A program made the translations under genes and the position numbers. Shown here piece by piece: positions 8,197 through 16,627 of a stretch of DNA of 64,000 nucleotides. Where the stretch lies: NCBI RefSeq assembly GCF_019334725.1, contig NZ_CP079818.1, positions 806,001-870,000 of the forward strand, read 5' to 3'. This DNA is from Neisseria perflava (GTDB lineage Bacteria > Pseudomonadota > Gammaproteobacteria > Burkholderiales > Neisseriaceae). Each line of letters begins with the position of its first letter. Positions within the stretch are counted from its first letter, which is position 1. The notes under the pieces are model-generated. The model did not search any database and was not told the origin of the DNA. It saw only the letters and a program-made list of their open reading frames with translations.

Positions 8197-8688
8197 TTAG
8201 TATTTGGCGTTAACCAATTTGCCGTTTTGGAATACTTGTTGCTGCATCACCGTGCCGTTGTAAGCGTAAGTGGTTAACGAGCCGTTACTTGGCGTGGCAC
8301 GGAACTGCATCAGTTGGTTGCGGCTGAGGACGTAGGGGTCCGTGCGTTTTTGGCTGTTGTCGCTGTAAAAGTCTTGCACGACATATTCGTTGTTGCGTTT
8401 GCTGATCAGTTGGCGATGGAAACCGCCTTTGACTGCGCTGTTGCTGGGTGTGCCGTGTGCATCAAAATAGGTCACAATTTGTTCTTCTGAGATACGGATG
8501 CCGTCTGAATCCGTGCCTTTGGTGGTTTTGGTTTTATCCAAGCCGACAGGAATGTTGATGGATGTACCCAGGCCGACGTGGCGGCCGATGCTGGTGCCGA
8601 CGCCTAAACCGACGGAAACGCCGGGCGTGCCGACTGTACATGCGCTGAGTGAAGCGGCCAAAAGGGCAGGTAAGAGAACTTTTTTCAT
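8197..8688 (-). CDS. Putative lipoprotein with glycine-rich N-terminal region
   Basis: Not recognised as a named protein. The 163-residue product starts with a lipoprotein signal ending in LSAC (Cys17). Residues about 20-50 are a Gly/Val/Ser repeat of the kind GVSVGLGVGTSIG, resembling a glycine zipper. The remainder looks like a small soluble periplasmic domain with alternating charged and aromatic residues (EYVVQDFYSDNSQKRTDPYVLS). An AT-type DUS lies inside the gene at 8499-8510. It is a single gene between tRNA-Asn and dapF. Exposure on the periplasmic or surface face of the outer membrane is inferred only from the lipobox. Confidence 0.75.
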   Translation of the reverse strand: MKKVLLPALLAASLSACTVGTPGVSVGLGVGTSIGRHVGLGTSINIPVGLDKTKTTKGTDSDGIRISEEQIVTYFDAHGTPSNSAVKGGFHRQLISKRNNEYVVQDFYSDNSQKRTDPYVLSRNQLMQFRATPSNGSLTTYAYNGTVMQQQVFQNGKLVNAKY

Positions 8689-8868
8689 AATGTGTATCCT
8701 TGTAATAAGAAATGTTTGTAATGTGGGAAGTATAGTATTTTTGCGGGGGGGCTGGTGTTAGTATTGGTAAAAGGGCGCAAGGCCGTCTGAAAAACAAGAT
8801 AGAAACGAATATATCATTCTGGTGTAGAATGTGCCGAAATAATGATTTAATAAGAATGTGAATGAATA

Positions 8869-9720
8869 ATGAAAACTTTAAAATTTACGAAGATGCACGG
8901 TTTGGGCAATGATTTTATGGTGGTCAATGCCATCAATCAGGACTTTGATCCGTTGGCTGCGCCGCTTGCCCAATGGGCAGACCGCTATCGCGGCGTGGGT
9001 TTTGATCAGTTTTTGGTAGTGGAGAAGCCTTCTTCTGATGCGGTCGATTTTCGGTACCGCATTTTCAATGCTGATGGTCGGGAAGTAGAGCAGTGCGGCA
9101 ATGGCGCGCGTTGTTTTGCGCGTTTTGTCGCGGATAAGGGGTTGACGGATAAAACGGAAATTTTGGTTGAAACGACCAAAGGGATTATTGTGCCGAAGCT
9201 GTTGGATAACGGTTTGGTTACCGTCAATATGGGTAAACCGCGTTTCATGCCGTCTGAAATTCCGTTTGTGCCTGCACATGGTGAAAATGAAGATGCGCTG
9301 ACGCATATTGTCTTGGTCGGTTTGGAATCTGTACCGGTAAGCTGTGTGAATATGGGTAATCCGCATGCGGTAATTTTGGTTGATAATGTTGAAACCGCAC
9401 CGGTGGAGCATTGGGGCGGCGCTATTGAATCGCACGAGCAGTTTCCTGAACGGGTCAATGTCGGCTTTTTGCAGGTTGAAGATGAGTTGTCAGTCCGCCT
9501 GCGCGTGTTTGAACGCGGGGTGGGGGAAACTCAGGCTTGCGGCACTGGAGCGTGTGCGGCCGTGGTGGCAGGCGTGCGCAATGGCTTGCTGAAAGCGGGT
9601 GCGCCTGTGCGTGTTACTCTGCCTGGGGGCGAACTGTTTATCAGTTGGGAAGAAGGCGGCGATGTGCAAATGACCGGCCCTGCTGAAACCGTTTTTGAAG
9701 GCGAGTTGCAGTATTCATGA
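8869..9720 (+). CDS. dapF: Diaminopimelate epimerase
   Basis: Converts LL- to meso-diaminopimelate for lysine and peptidoglycan synthesis in the cytoplasm. The 283-residue protein carries both catalytic cysteines: Cys76 in DGREVEQCGNGARC and Cys224 in ETQACGTGAC. The N-terminal FTKMHGLGNDFMVV motif is diagnostic. The stop overlaps the next gene's start (ATGA), so the two are probably co-translated. An AT-type DUS is embedded at about 9247. Confidence 0.97.
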   Translation: MKTLKFTKMHGLGNDFMVVNAINQDFDPLAAPLAQWADRYRGVGFDQFLVVEKPSSDAVDFRYRIFNADGREVEQCGNGARCFARFVADKGLTDKTEILVETTKGIIVPKLLDNGLVTVNMGKPRFMPSEIPFVPAHGENEDALTHIVLVGLESVPVSCVNMGNPHAVILVDNVETAPVEHWGGAIESHEQFPERVNVGFLQVEDELSVRLRVFERGVGETQACGTGACAAVVAGVRNGLLKAGAPVRVTLPGGELFISWEEGGDVQMTGPAETVFEGELQYS

Positions 9721-10319
9721 TGGTTTCTTTGGATTTTTGGTTTGCCGTCGCGTATGCTGCGGTATCGTTGGCATTTATTTTTCGCGCACAGCGGTTTCAA
9801 TGGCTTTGGGCTACGGTGTTGTTGTGGCTGGGGATTTCGGCACTGGGCGCACGCTTGTTGCCTGGAATGTGGGGCTTTACGCATACAGGCCCTTTGTTCA
9901 TCCCTCATTTTTATCTGACAATCGCCAGTATTTTCTTCTTTATCGATGACTGCAGTAAAACGGAAGACAAAAAGTTTTGGTCGGCAGGCGAATATGCCGG
10001 TTTGACCTTATTTGCAGTTTCCAATGTCGTCATGACTTTGGCTTTTGTTTTCTTGGCAGGCGTGGTTTATTTCATCTTGCCGCTGGCAGGCTCGGTTTTT
10101 GCATGGGTGGCCTTACTGAAAATTTATGCTTTGAAACCCATTTATTGGTTTGTCTTGCAGGGCGTGTTGATGCTGGTGTTTTATCTGCACCGTGTGGTTG
10201 TTTGCAAGCAGTCTGCCTCTCTTTTCAGTATGCGGCAGATGTGGGCAGGCTGGATGGTTGCCGTCGTGATGCAGGCTGTGGTTGCCGTTACATTGATTTT
10301 TGAGCGCAGTGGATATTGA
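9717..10319 (+). CDS. Integral membrane protein of unknown function, coupled to dapF
   Basis: Not recognised. The 200-residue product is very hydrophobic, with about six predicted membrane segments at roughly residues 7-24, 29-47, 61-75, 92-114, 118-136 and 140-160, plus a last one near 175-193. The only notable soluble stretch is a charged loop DDCSKTEDKKFW near residue 80. It overlaps dapF by four bases (ATGA). This suggests co-expression, but nothing in the sequence ties it to diaminopimelate metabolism. Confidence 0.75.
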   Translation: MMVSLDFWFAVAYAAVSLAFIFRAQRFQWLWATVLLWLGISALGARLLPGMWGFTHTGPLFIPHFYLTIASIFFFIDDCSKTEDKKFWSAGEYAGLTLFAVSNVVMTLAFVFLAGVVYFILPLAGSVFAWVALLKIYALKPIYWFVLQGVLMLVFYLHRVVVCKQSASLFSMRQMWAGWMVAVVMQAVVAVTLIFERSGY

Positions 10320-10425
10320 CCGCGCTTGAACCAAAAGTTATAAAGAAAGAAATTTTCGATATTGGTTTTTTAGACGGCCTGAGTTTAATATGCAGGCTGT
10401 ATTACATCTAAATCAGGAGCAGGAA

Positions 10426-11358
10426 ATGAAAATTGCAAATAATATTACCGAGCTGATCGGCAACACACCTCTGGTGAAACTGAACCGCCTGACCGAAGGT
10501 TTAAAAGCGCAAATCGCCGTTAAACTTGAATTCTTTAATCCAGGCAGCAGCGTGAAAGACCGTATTGCCGAAGCCATGATTGAAGCGGCCGAGCAAGCCG
10601 GTAAAATCAATAAAGATACCGTTATCGTCGAGGCAACCAGTGGCAATACCGGTATCGGTTTGGCCATGGTGTGCGCGGCCCGCGGTTATAAATTGGCCAT
10701 CACCATGCCTGAAAGCATGAGTAAAGAACGCAAAATGCTGCTGCGTGCGTTTGGTGCAGAATTGATTTTGACTCCTGCTGCCGAAGGCATGGCAGGCGCT
10801 ATTGCCAAAGCCCAATCTTTAGTGGACGAACATCCGGGCACTTATTTCATGCCGCGCCAATTTGATAACGAGGCCAATCCTGAAGTTCACCGCAAAACCA
10901 CTGCCGAAGAGATTTGGCGCGATACAGACGGTAAAGTAGATATTTTCGTGGCCGGTGTGGGTACTGGCGGCACGATTACCGGCGTGGGCGAAGTGTTGAA
11001 AAAATACAAACCCGAAGTTCAAATCGTGGCTGTCGAGCCTGAAGCTTCTCCGGTATTGAGTGGTGGCGAAAAAGGCCCACATCCGATTCAAGGTTTGGGC
11101 GCAGGCTTTATCCCCAGCGTTTTGAATACGACTGTTTACGACAGCATTGTCAAAGTACCTAACGAAGCAGCGTTTGAAACTGCACGCGCTATGGCTGAAA
11201 AAGAAGGCATTTTGGTAGGTATTTCTTCAGGTGCCGCGGTATGGAGCGCATTGCAACTGGCCAAAAAACCTGAAAACGAAGGCAAGCTGATTGTTGTCTT
11301 GTTGCCATCGTATGGCGAACGCTATCTTTCTACGCCTCTGTTTGCCGATTTGGCATAA
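10426..11358 (+). CDS. cysK: Cysteine synthase A (O-acetylserine sulfhydrylase)
   Basis: PLP enzyme that makes L-cysteine from O-acetylserine and sulfide. With the start at ATG 10426, preceded by AGGAG, the product has 310 residues. It begins MKIANNITELIGNTPLV. The PLP-binding Lys44 sits in NPGSSVKDRI, the substrate loop TSGNTG at 71-76, and the phosphate-binding GTGGT further on. Upstream in-frame codons to 10390 lack a ribosome site. It is monocistronic, with a short GC hairpin and T-run behind it. Confidence 0.96.
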   Translation: MKIANNITELIGNTPLVKLNRLTEGLKAQIAVKLEFFNPGSSVKDRIAEAMIEAAEQAGKINKDTVIVEATSGNTGIGLAMVCAARGYKLAITMPESMSKERKMLLRAFGAELILTPAAEGMAGAIAKAQSLVDEHPGTYFMPRQFDNEANPEVHRKTTAEEIWRDTDGKVDIFVAGVGTGGTITGVGEVLKKYKPEVQIVAVEPEASPVLSGGEKGPHPIQGLGAGFIPSVLNTTVYDSIVKVPNEAAFETARAMAEKEGILVGISSGAAVWSALQLAKKPENEGKLIVVLLPSYGERYLSTPLFADLA

Positions 11359-11373
11359 TATAGGATTGTTGTT

Positions 11374-11401
11374 AAAAGGCCGTTTTCAGACGGCCTTTTT
11401 T
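11374..11401 (+). terminator. Hairpin terminator after cysK
   Basis: AAAAGGCCG and CGGCCTTTTTT close a short loop that contains the remainder of a single DUS. It starts 15 bases after the cysK stop. Confidence 0.8.
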
Positions 11402-11475
11402 GCGTATGGGCTTGAGATATCGTATGAAATCTGTTGTAATTCAGTTAATCTGTTTTGAATACCGTTATTCAAAAG

Positions 11476-11505
11476 TTGGTTTCTTCAACGAATCATGCTT
11501 ATAAT
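11476..11505 (+). promoter_or_regulatory. Candidate promoter giving a near-leaderless transcript
   Basis: TTGGTT (11476-11481), an 18-bp spacer and a perfect TATAAT (11500-11505). The expected transcription start (about 11512) falls at the ATG of the lipoprotein gene at 11513. Confidence 0.5.
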
Positions 11506-11512
11506 GCGCATT

Positions 11513-12013
11513 ATGAAAAAATACATTCTTCCTATCCTTGCTGTAGCGGCACTTGCCGGTTGTGAATCGATTTATGTTCCGACTTTGAAAGAAGTGCCAG
11601 TTCGACCAACCAACGTCAAAAAGCCTAAGGCTGATTCACAAGTTTCAGCTACCGGTTATCATTTGGCTCCTTCGCATTGGGCAGATGTTTCCAAGATTCA
11701 TGATGAAGCACGTCGCTTGAGTACCCAAGTGAGCCAAGGTAGTCTGACCAAAGTTCAGGCTGCACAATATTTGAACCGCTTCCGTATCCAACAAGTGGGA
11801 CGCAACTCTGTCGATGACAGTATGTACGAAGTTTATCTGCGTTCTGCCGTTGACAGCCAACGTGGTGAAATTACTACCGAGCAATCCAAACAGTACATCC
11901 AAGGTGCTTTGCGCGGTTGGCAACAGCGTTGGAAAAACATGGATACCAAGCCAAGCAATCCTGCGTTTACCAATTTCCTGATGGAAGTTATGGGTATGCA
12001 GCCTTTGAAATAA
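11513..12013 (+). CDS. Putative lipoprotein of unknown function
   Basis: Not recognised. From ATG 11513 the product has 166 residues, with a signal MKKYILPILAVAALAGC whose LAGC lipobox puts the lipidated Cys at residue 17. After a Pro/Lys-rich linker the mature part is mainly helical and polar (HDEARRLSTQVSQGSLTKVQAAQYLNRFR). In-frame ATGs at 11495 and 11504 would add a few residues before the signal and are less likely. There is no ribosome-binding sequence upstream, and a TATAAT box ends only seven bases before the start. A perfect DUS hairpin follows. Confidence 0.75.
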   Translation: MKKYILPILAVAALAGCESIYVPTLKEVPVRPTNVKKPKADSQVSATGYHLAPSHWADVSKIHDEARRLSTQVSQGSLTKVQAAQYLNRFRIQQVGRNSVDDSMYEVYLRSAVDSQRGEITTEQSKQYIQGALRGWQQRWKNMDTKPSNPAFTNFLMEVMGMQPLK

Positions 12014-12028
12014 AAAAGTCATAAACTG

Positions 12029-12065
12029 AGAAGGCCGTCTGAATATTCAGACGGCCTTCTTTTTG
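12029..12065. terminator. DUS inverted-repeat terminator between converging genes
   Basis: AGAAGGCCGTCTGAAT and ATTCAGACGGCCTTCT form a perfect palindrome followed by a T-run on the plus strand. It serves the lipoprotein gene and probably also the YkvA-like gene. Confidence 0.85.
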
Positions 12066-12097
12066 TATTTATATATGTGTAGTCGAATTGTATCCAA

Positions 12098-12481
12098 TTA
12101 AGAACCAAACAACTTGTCAGCCGCTTGACGGGCTTTTTCTTGAATATCTTCGGTCAGATAGTTTTTCATCTGAGAATAAACCAGCGCAATGACGGCAATG
12201 TCATCGCTGAAGCCAAATGGAATCAGAAGGTCGGGAATGCTGTCGATAGGGCTGAGGAAATAAACCAGTGCGCCGACAATAATCATTTTAGCCCGTTTGG
12301 GCGTGTGTTCGGATTCCCAAAGGTAATAAAGTACATAAAGCTGTCGGACGACAGGTTTGCCCAGGCGGCCGGCAAAGCGTCCGAGTTTTTTCATAAAACC
12401 GGATGTGTCCAAGTTTCGACGGCGGAAGGAGGGGATGTAGTCTTCCGGATCGGGTGTGTTTTGATGAGGGGAGTGTGTCAT
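12098..12481 (-). CDS. YkvA family protein (DUF1232)
   Basis: Small predicted membrane-associated protein of 127 residues. The DUF1232 core is clear: KRAKMIIVGALVYFLSPID, then SIPDLLIPFGFSDDIAVIAL, where a hydrophobic hairpin surrounds the SPIDxIPD motif. The N-terminal 40 residues are polar and the C-terminus is amphipathic. The function of this family is not established. A single gene upstream of, and divergent from, the succinate dehydrogenase operon. Confidence 0.85.
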   Translation of the reverse strand: MTHSPHQNTPDPEDYIPSFRRRNLDTSGFMKKLGRFAGRLGKPVVRQLYVLYYLWESEHTPKRAKMIIVGALVYFLSPIDSIPDLLIPFGFSDDIAVIALVYSQMKNYLTEDIQEKARQAADKLFGS

Positions 12482-12945
12482 GATGCAGCTTCCTTATAAG
12501 GTATGGAAACATTGTTGGTGTTGTGCTGTATTTTAGTCCATCTAGGGATAGATGAAATGTCTTTGAATGTATAACTATGTAAGAGTAGTAGTAATAATGC
12601 AATAGTAATAAGTTAAAAATGGCTTATGCCTTTGTAAAGATTAGGTATCAAGAGTGAGAATTTATCTCGCAATAGATACGATTCTCAAATCATAATGATG
12701 TTATTGTAAGTGCTTTGATGGGGAGATGGCTTAATTGCAGGAAAGTAACAAAAAAGGCTAGCCACGCAAAAAAAAAAATCTAAGAATGATTGTTTGATTT
12801 TATTAGTCTTTTGGTAAAAATCATTAGAGCATTCATAAATTGCACTGTTCAAAATGAGATAAAACAGGTAAATTATGGTTTATGTAGCTTATTGTAGTGC
12901 TGAGCTATAGGTTTTGAGCTGATAATAAATCTAGAGGAACTGACC
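12482..12945. other. 464-bp AT-rich intergenic region upstream of sdhC
   Basis: No gene or DUS seen. It contains a run of 11 A (12768-12778) preceded by the palindrome GGCTAGCC. No convincing -35/-10 pair with proper spacing was found near sdhC, although a promoter for the sdh operon must lie here. Confidence 0.6.
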
Positions 12946-13323
12946 ATGTCCGCCAAATCACGCCCGGTATTTTTGGAAATTCCGAATATCCGATTGCCCA
13001 TACCGGGGATTGTATCTATTCTTCACCGTATCAGCGGCGTCGGCTTATTTGTGATGCTGCCTGTTCTCTTGTATTTCTTCTCTGGAACGCTGGATCGCGA
13101 AGCGTCGTTTGAAGCATATCGTTCTGCTATTTCCAATCCGTTTGTGAAGCTGATCCTTATCGGTCTGTTGTGGGCATATCTGCACCACTTTTTTGCCGGT
13201 ATCCGCTTTCTGTTTTTGGATGTGCATAAAGGCCTGGAATTAAATACTGCCCGTACTACTGCTAAAGTTGTATTTGCTTCTGCTTTGATTCTGACCGTCG
13301 TTTTGGGAGCTTTGTTATGGTAG
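12946..13323 (+). CDS. sdhC: Succinate dehydrogenase cytochrome b556 subunit
   Basis: Membrane anchor of complex II, carrying the heme and quinone site with SdhD. The 125-residue protein begins with the family motif RPVFLEIPNIRLPIPGIVSILHRISG, in which SILHRISG marks the quinone-site Ser and Arg. Three membrane helices follow, and the heme His is in YLHHFFAGIRFL. An AGAGGA site precedes the ATG. Its end overlaps sdhD by seven bases. Genes sdhC-D-A-B-E are contiguous. Confidence 0.95.
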   Translation: MSAKSRPVFLEIPNIRLPIPGIVSILHRISGVGLFVMLPVLLYFFSGTLDREASFEAYRSAISNPFVKLILIGLLWAYLHHFFAGIRFLFLDVHKGLELNTARTTAKVVFASALILTVVLGALLW

Positions 13324-13658
13324 AACGTAAATTGACAGGTGCGCATTACGGTTTGCGCGATTGGGCAATGCAACGTGCAACTGCGGTCATCATGCTGGTG
13401 TACACCGTGGTTCTTTTGGTTGTTTTGTTTACGTTGCCTAAAGAATATTCGGCATGGCAGGCATTTTTTGATCAAACTTGGGTGAAGGTGTTTACCCAAG
13501 TGAGCTTCTTGGCCGTATTCCTGCATGCATGGGTAGGTATCCGTGATTTGTGGATGGACTACATTAAGCCTTTCGGCGTGCGTTTGTTTTTACAAGTTGC
13601 CACCATCGTTTGGTTGGTAGGCTGCTTGGTGTATTCAGTTAAAGTAATTTGGGGGTAA
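13317..13658 (+). CDS. sdhD: Succinate dehydrogenase membrane anchor subunit
   Basis: Second complex II anchor, 113 residues with three transmembrane helices. Motifs are LTGAHYGLRDWAMQRATAVIM at the N-terminus and the heme-ligand region FLHAWVGIRDLWMDYIKP. It overlaps sdhC by seven bases and ends two bases before the ATG of sdhA, consistent with coupled translation. Confidence 0.95.
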   Translation: MVERKLTGAHYGLRDWAMQRATAVIMLVYTVVLLVVLFTLPKEYSAWQAFFDQTWVKVFTQVSFLAVFLHAWVGIRDLWMDYIKPFGVRLFLQVATIVWLVGCLVYSVKVIWG

Positions 13659-13660
13659 AT

Positions 13661-15424
13661 ATGGGTTTTCCTGTTCGCAAGTTTGATGCCGTGATTGTTG
13701 GCGGTGGTGGTGCAGGTTTACGCGCAGCCCTCCAATTGTCTAAATCCGGCCTGAATTGTGCTGTTTTGTCTAAAGTCTTCCCAACCCGTTCTCATACTGT
13801 AGCGGCTCAAGGTGGTATTTCTGCTTCATTGGGTAATGTGCAGGAAGACCGTTGGGATTGGCATATGTACGATACCGTAAAAGGTTCCGACTGGTTGGGC
13901 GACCAAGATGCGATTGAGTTTATGTGTCGCGCAGCGCCTGAAGCTGTAATTGAGTTGGAACACATGGGTATGCCTTTTGACCGTGTGGAAAGTGGCAAAA
14001 TCTACCAACGTCCTTTCGGTGGTCATACTGCAGAACACGGTAAACGCGCGGTAGAACGTGCATGTGCTGTTGCTGACCGTACCGGTCATGCGATGTTGCA
14101 TACTTTGTACCAACAAAACGTCCGTGCCAATACACAATTCTTTGTGGAATGGACAGCGCAAGATTTGATTCGTGATGAAAACGGCGACGTAGTCGGTGTA
14201 ACCGCCATGGAAATGGAAACCGGCGAAGTTTATATTTTCCACGCTAAAGCTGTGATGTTTGCTACCGGTGGTGGCGGTCGTATTTATGCTTCTTCTACCA
14301 ATGCTTATATGAATACCGGTGACGGTTTGGGTATTTGTGCCCGTGCAGGTATTCCGTTGGAAGACATGGAATTCTGGCAATTCCACCCGACTGGTGTAGC
14401 CGGTGCCGGTGTATTGATTACTGAGGGTGTGCGTGGTGAGGGCGGTATTCTGTTGAATGCCGACGGCGAACGCTTTATGGAACGTTACGCACCAACCGTA
14501 AAAGACTTGGCTTCCCGTGACGTGGTTTCCCGTGCGATGGCGATGGAAATTTACGAAGGTCGCGGCTGTGGTAAAAACAAAGACCATGTATTGCTGAAAA
14601 TCGACCATATCGGTGCAGAAAAAATTATGGAAAAACTGCCGGGCATCCGCGAGATTTCCATTCAGTTTGCCGGTATTGACCCGATTAAAGACCCGATTCC
14701 TGTTGTGCCGACTACCCACTATATGATGGGCGGTATTCCGACTAACTACCATGGCGAAGTTGTTGTTCCGCAAGGTGAAGATTATGAAGTGCCTGTAAAA
14801 GGTCTGTATGCGGCAGGTGAGTGCGCATGTGCTTCCGTACACGGTGCGAACCGCTTGGGTACCAACTCCCTGTTGGACTTGGTGGTATTCGGTAAAGCTG
14901 CCGGCGACAGCATGATTAAATTCATCAAAGAGCAAAGCGACTGGAAACCTCTGCCTGCTAATGCCGGTGAATTGACCCGCCAACGTATCGAGCGTTTGGA
15001 TAATCAAACTGGCGGCGAAAACGTTGATGCATTGCGTCGCGAACTGCAACGCTCCGTACAACTGCACGCCGGTGTGTTCCGTACCGATGAGATTCTGAGC
15101 AAAGGCGTTCGAGAAATCATGGAGATTGCCGAGCGCGTGAAACGTACTGAAATCAAAGACAAGAGCAAAGTGTGGAATACCGCGCGTATCGAAGCTTTGG
15201 AATTGGATAATTTGATTGAAGTAGCGAAAGCGACTTTGGTGTCCGCCGAAGCGCGTAAAGAATCGCGTGGCGCACACGCTTCAGACGACCATCCTGAGCG
15301 CGATGACGAAAACTGGATGAAACATACCCTGTATCATTCAGATACCAATACTTTGTCTTACAAACCGGTACATACCAAGCCTTTGAGCGTGGAATACATC
15401 AAACCGGCCAAACGCGTTTATTGA
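13661..15424 (+). CDS. sdhA: Succinate dehydrogenase flavoprotein subunit
   Basis: Oxidises succinate to fumarate with covalently bound FAD. From ATG 13661 (587 residues; an upstream TTG at 13649 is unlikely) it shows the dinucleotide fold DAVIVGGGGAGL, the flavinylated His45 in RSHTVAAQGGIS, the QFHPTG motif and the active-site region GGIPTNYHG. The C-terminal HPERDDENWMKHTL block is typical of the full-length subunit. Confidence 0.97.
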   Translation: MGFPVRKFDAVIVGGGGAGLRAALQLSKSGLNCAVLSKVFPTRSHTVAAQGGISASLGNVQEDRWDWHMYDTVKGSDWLGDQDAIEFMCRAAPEAVIELEHMGMPFDRVESGKIYQRPFGGHTAEHGKRAVERACAVADRTGHAMLHTLYQQNVRANTQFFVEWTAQDLIRDENGDVVGVTAMEMETGEVYIFHAKAVMFATGGGGRIYASSTNAYMNTGDGLGICARAGIPLEDMEFWQFHPTGVAGAGVLITEGVRGEGGILLNADGERFMERYAPTVKDLASRDVVSRAMAMEIYEGRGCGKNKDHVLLKIDHIGAEKIMEKLPGIREISIQFAGIDPIKDPIPVVPTTHYMMGGIPTNYHGEVVVPQGEDYEVPVKGLYAAGECACASVHGANRLGTNSLLDLVVFGKAAGDSMIKFIKEQSDWKPLPANAGELTRQRIERLDNQTGGENVDALRRELQRSVQLHAGVFRTDEILSKGVREIMEIAERVKRTEIKDKSKVWNTARIEALELDNLIEVAKATLVSAEARKESRGAHASDDHPERDDENWMKHTLYHSDTNTLSYKPVHTKPLSVEYIKPAKRVY

Positions 15425-15428
15425 TGAG

Positions 15429-15464
15429 TTTTCAGACGGCCTTTATCTTAAAGGCCGTCTGAAA
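15429..15464 (+). terminator. Outward DUS inverted repeat between sdhA and sdhB
   Basis: TTTTCAGACGGCCTTTA and TAAAGGCCGTCTGAAA pair closely right after sdhA. It may reduce read-through or set an operon boundary, since sdhB follows 80 bases later with its own leader. Confidence 0.6.
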
Positions 15465-15543
15465 CCTAACCATACCCACATTGAACTGCTTGAATTCATA
15501 ATACAAAATCATTGGGCAGTTTATGAGAAAAGGAACACTTCTC

Positions 15544-16251
15544 ATGGAAAAAATGAGTTTTGAAATTTACCGTTATAACCCGGACGTTGATGCCAAACCT
15601 TATATGCAACGTTACGAGTTGGAATTGGAACCAACGGACGTTAAACTTTTGGACGCTTTGGTGCGTCTGAAAGCACAAGACGATACATTGTCTTTCCGCC
15701 GTTCTTGCCGCGAAGGTATTTGCGGTTCTGACGGTATGAACATCAACGGCAAAAACGGCTTGGCATGTCTGACCGATCTGCGTGGTTTGAAACAGCCGGT
15801 TAAAATCCGCCCTCTGCCAGGTCTGCCTGTTATCCGCGACCTGATTGTGGATATGACCCAATTCTTCAAACAATATCACTCCATCAAACCTTACGTTGTC
15901 AACGATAACCCTATCGATGCGGACAAAGAGCGTCTGCAAACTCAGGAAGAGCGTAAAGAGTTGGACGGTTTGTACGAATGTATTTTGTGTGCTTGCTGCT
16001 CGACTGCCTGCCCGTCATTCTGGTGGAACCCTGATAAATTCGTTGGTCCGTCTGGTTTGCTGAATGCTTACCGTTTCATTGCGGATAGCCGTGATACCAT
16101 TACTAACGAGCGTTTGGATAATCTGAACGACCCATACCGTTTGTTCCGTTGCCACACCATTATGAACTGCGTAGACGTATGTCCTAAACACTTGAATCCG
16201 ACCCGAGCCATCGGTAAGATTAAAGAGATTATGTTGAAACGAGCCGTTTAA
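15544..16251 (+). CDS. sdhB: Succinate dehydrogenase iron-sulfur subunit
   Basis: Carries electrons from the flavoprotein to the quinone site through three Fe-S clusters. The 235-residue product from ATG 15544 is preceded by AAGGA. The 2Fe-2S site is CREGICGSDG with a distal NGLAC. The 4Fe-4S and 3Fe-4S sites are CILCACCSTACP and CHTIMNCVDVCPKHLNP. It lies after a DUS hairpin, so it may be partly uncoupled from sdhA expression. Confidence 0.96.
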   Translation: MEKMSFEIYRYNPDVDAKPYMQRYELELEPTDVKLLDALVRLKAQDDTLSFRRSCREGICGSDGMNINGKNGLACLTDLRGLKQPVKIRPLPGLPVIRDLIVDMTQFFKQYHSIKPYVVNDNPIDADKERLQTQEERKELDGLYECILCACCSTACPSFWWNPDKFVGPSGLLNAYRFIADSRDTITNERLDNLNDPYRLFRCHTIMNCVDVCPKHLNPTRAIGKIKEIMLKRAV

Positions 16252-16254
16252 GAA

Positions 16255-16503
16255 ATGATGGTTTTTGACGATATTGCCAAACGGAAAATCCGTTTTCAAA
16301 CCCGCCGGGGATTATTGGAATTAGATTTAATCTTCGGCAGGTTCATGGAAAAAGAATTCGAGCACCTGAGTGATCAGGAGTTGTCCGAATTTTCCGAAAT
16401 CCTCGAATTTCAAGACCAAGAGTTGCTTGCCTTGATTAACGGACATTCGGCGACGGACAAGAAACACCTGATTCCCATGCTTGAAAAAATCAGACAGGCA
16501 TGA
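16255..16503 (+). CDS. sdhE: FAD assembly factor SdhE
   Basis: Promotes covalent flavinylation of SdhA. The 82-residue protein has the essential RGxxE motif (RRGLLELDLI) near residue 20 and the LSEFSEILEFQDQELLALI helices of the family. The start at ATG 16255 is three bases after sdhB; a second ATG follows directly. Placement at the end of the sdh operon supports the call. Confidence 0.93.
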   Translation: MMVFDDIAKRKIRFQTRRGLLELDLIFGRFMEKEFEHLSDQELSEFSEILEFQDQELLALINGHSATDKKHLIPMLEKIRQA

Positions 16504-16627
16504 CGTGTTATAGAGCTTGTTTGCGATGCCAATCCGAACAAGCTCTTTCCATACGGAGGCCGTCTGAAAAAAAGGACCGTGCCGCTTGGGCGGCAACGAA
16601 AGCCCCAACTTACAAAGGAGTTTAAGA

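Noticed and set aside
13826..15277. 483-codon open frame on the minus strand
   Set aside because: Lies wholly antisense to sdhA in a compatible codon phase, with His/Phe/Gln-rich composition and no ribosome site; a shadow of sdhA.
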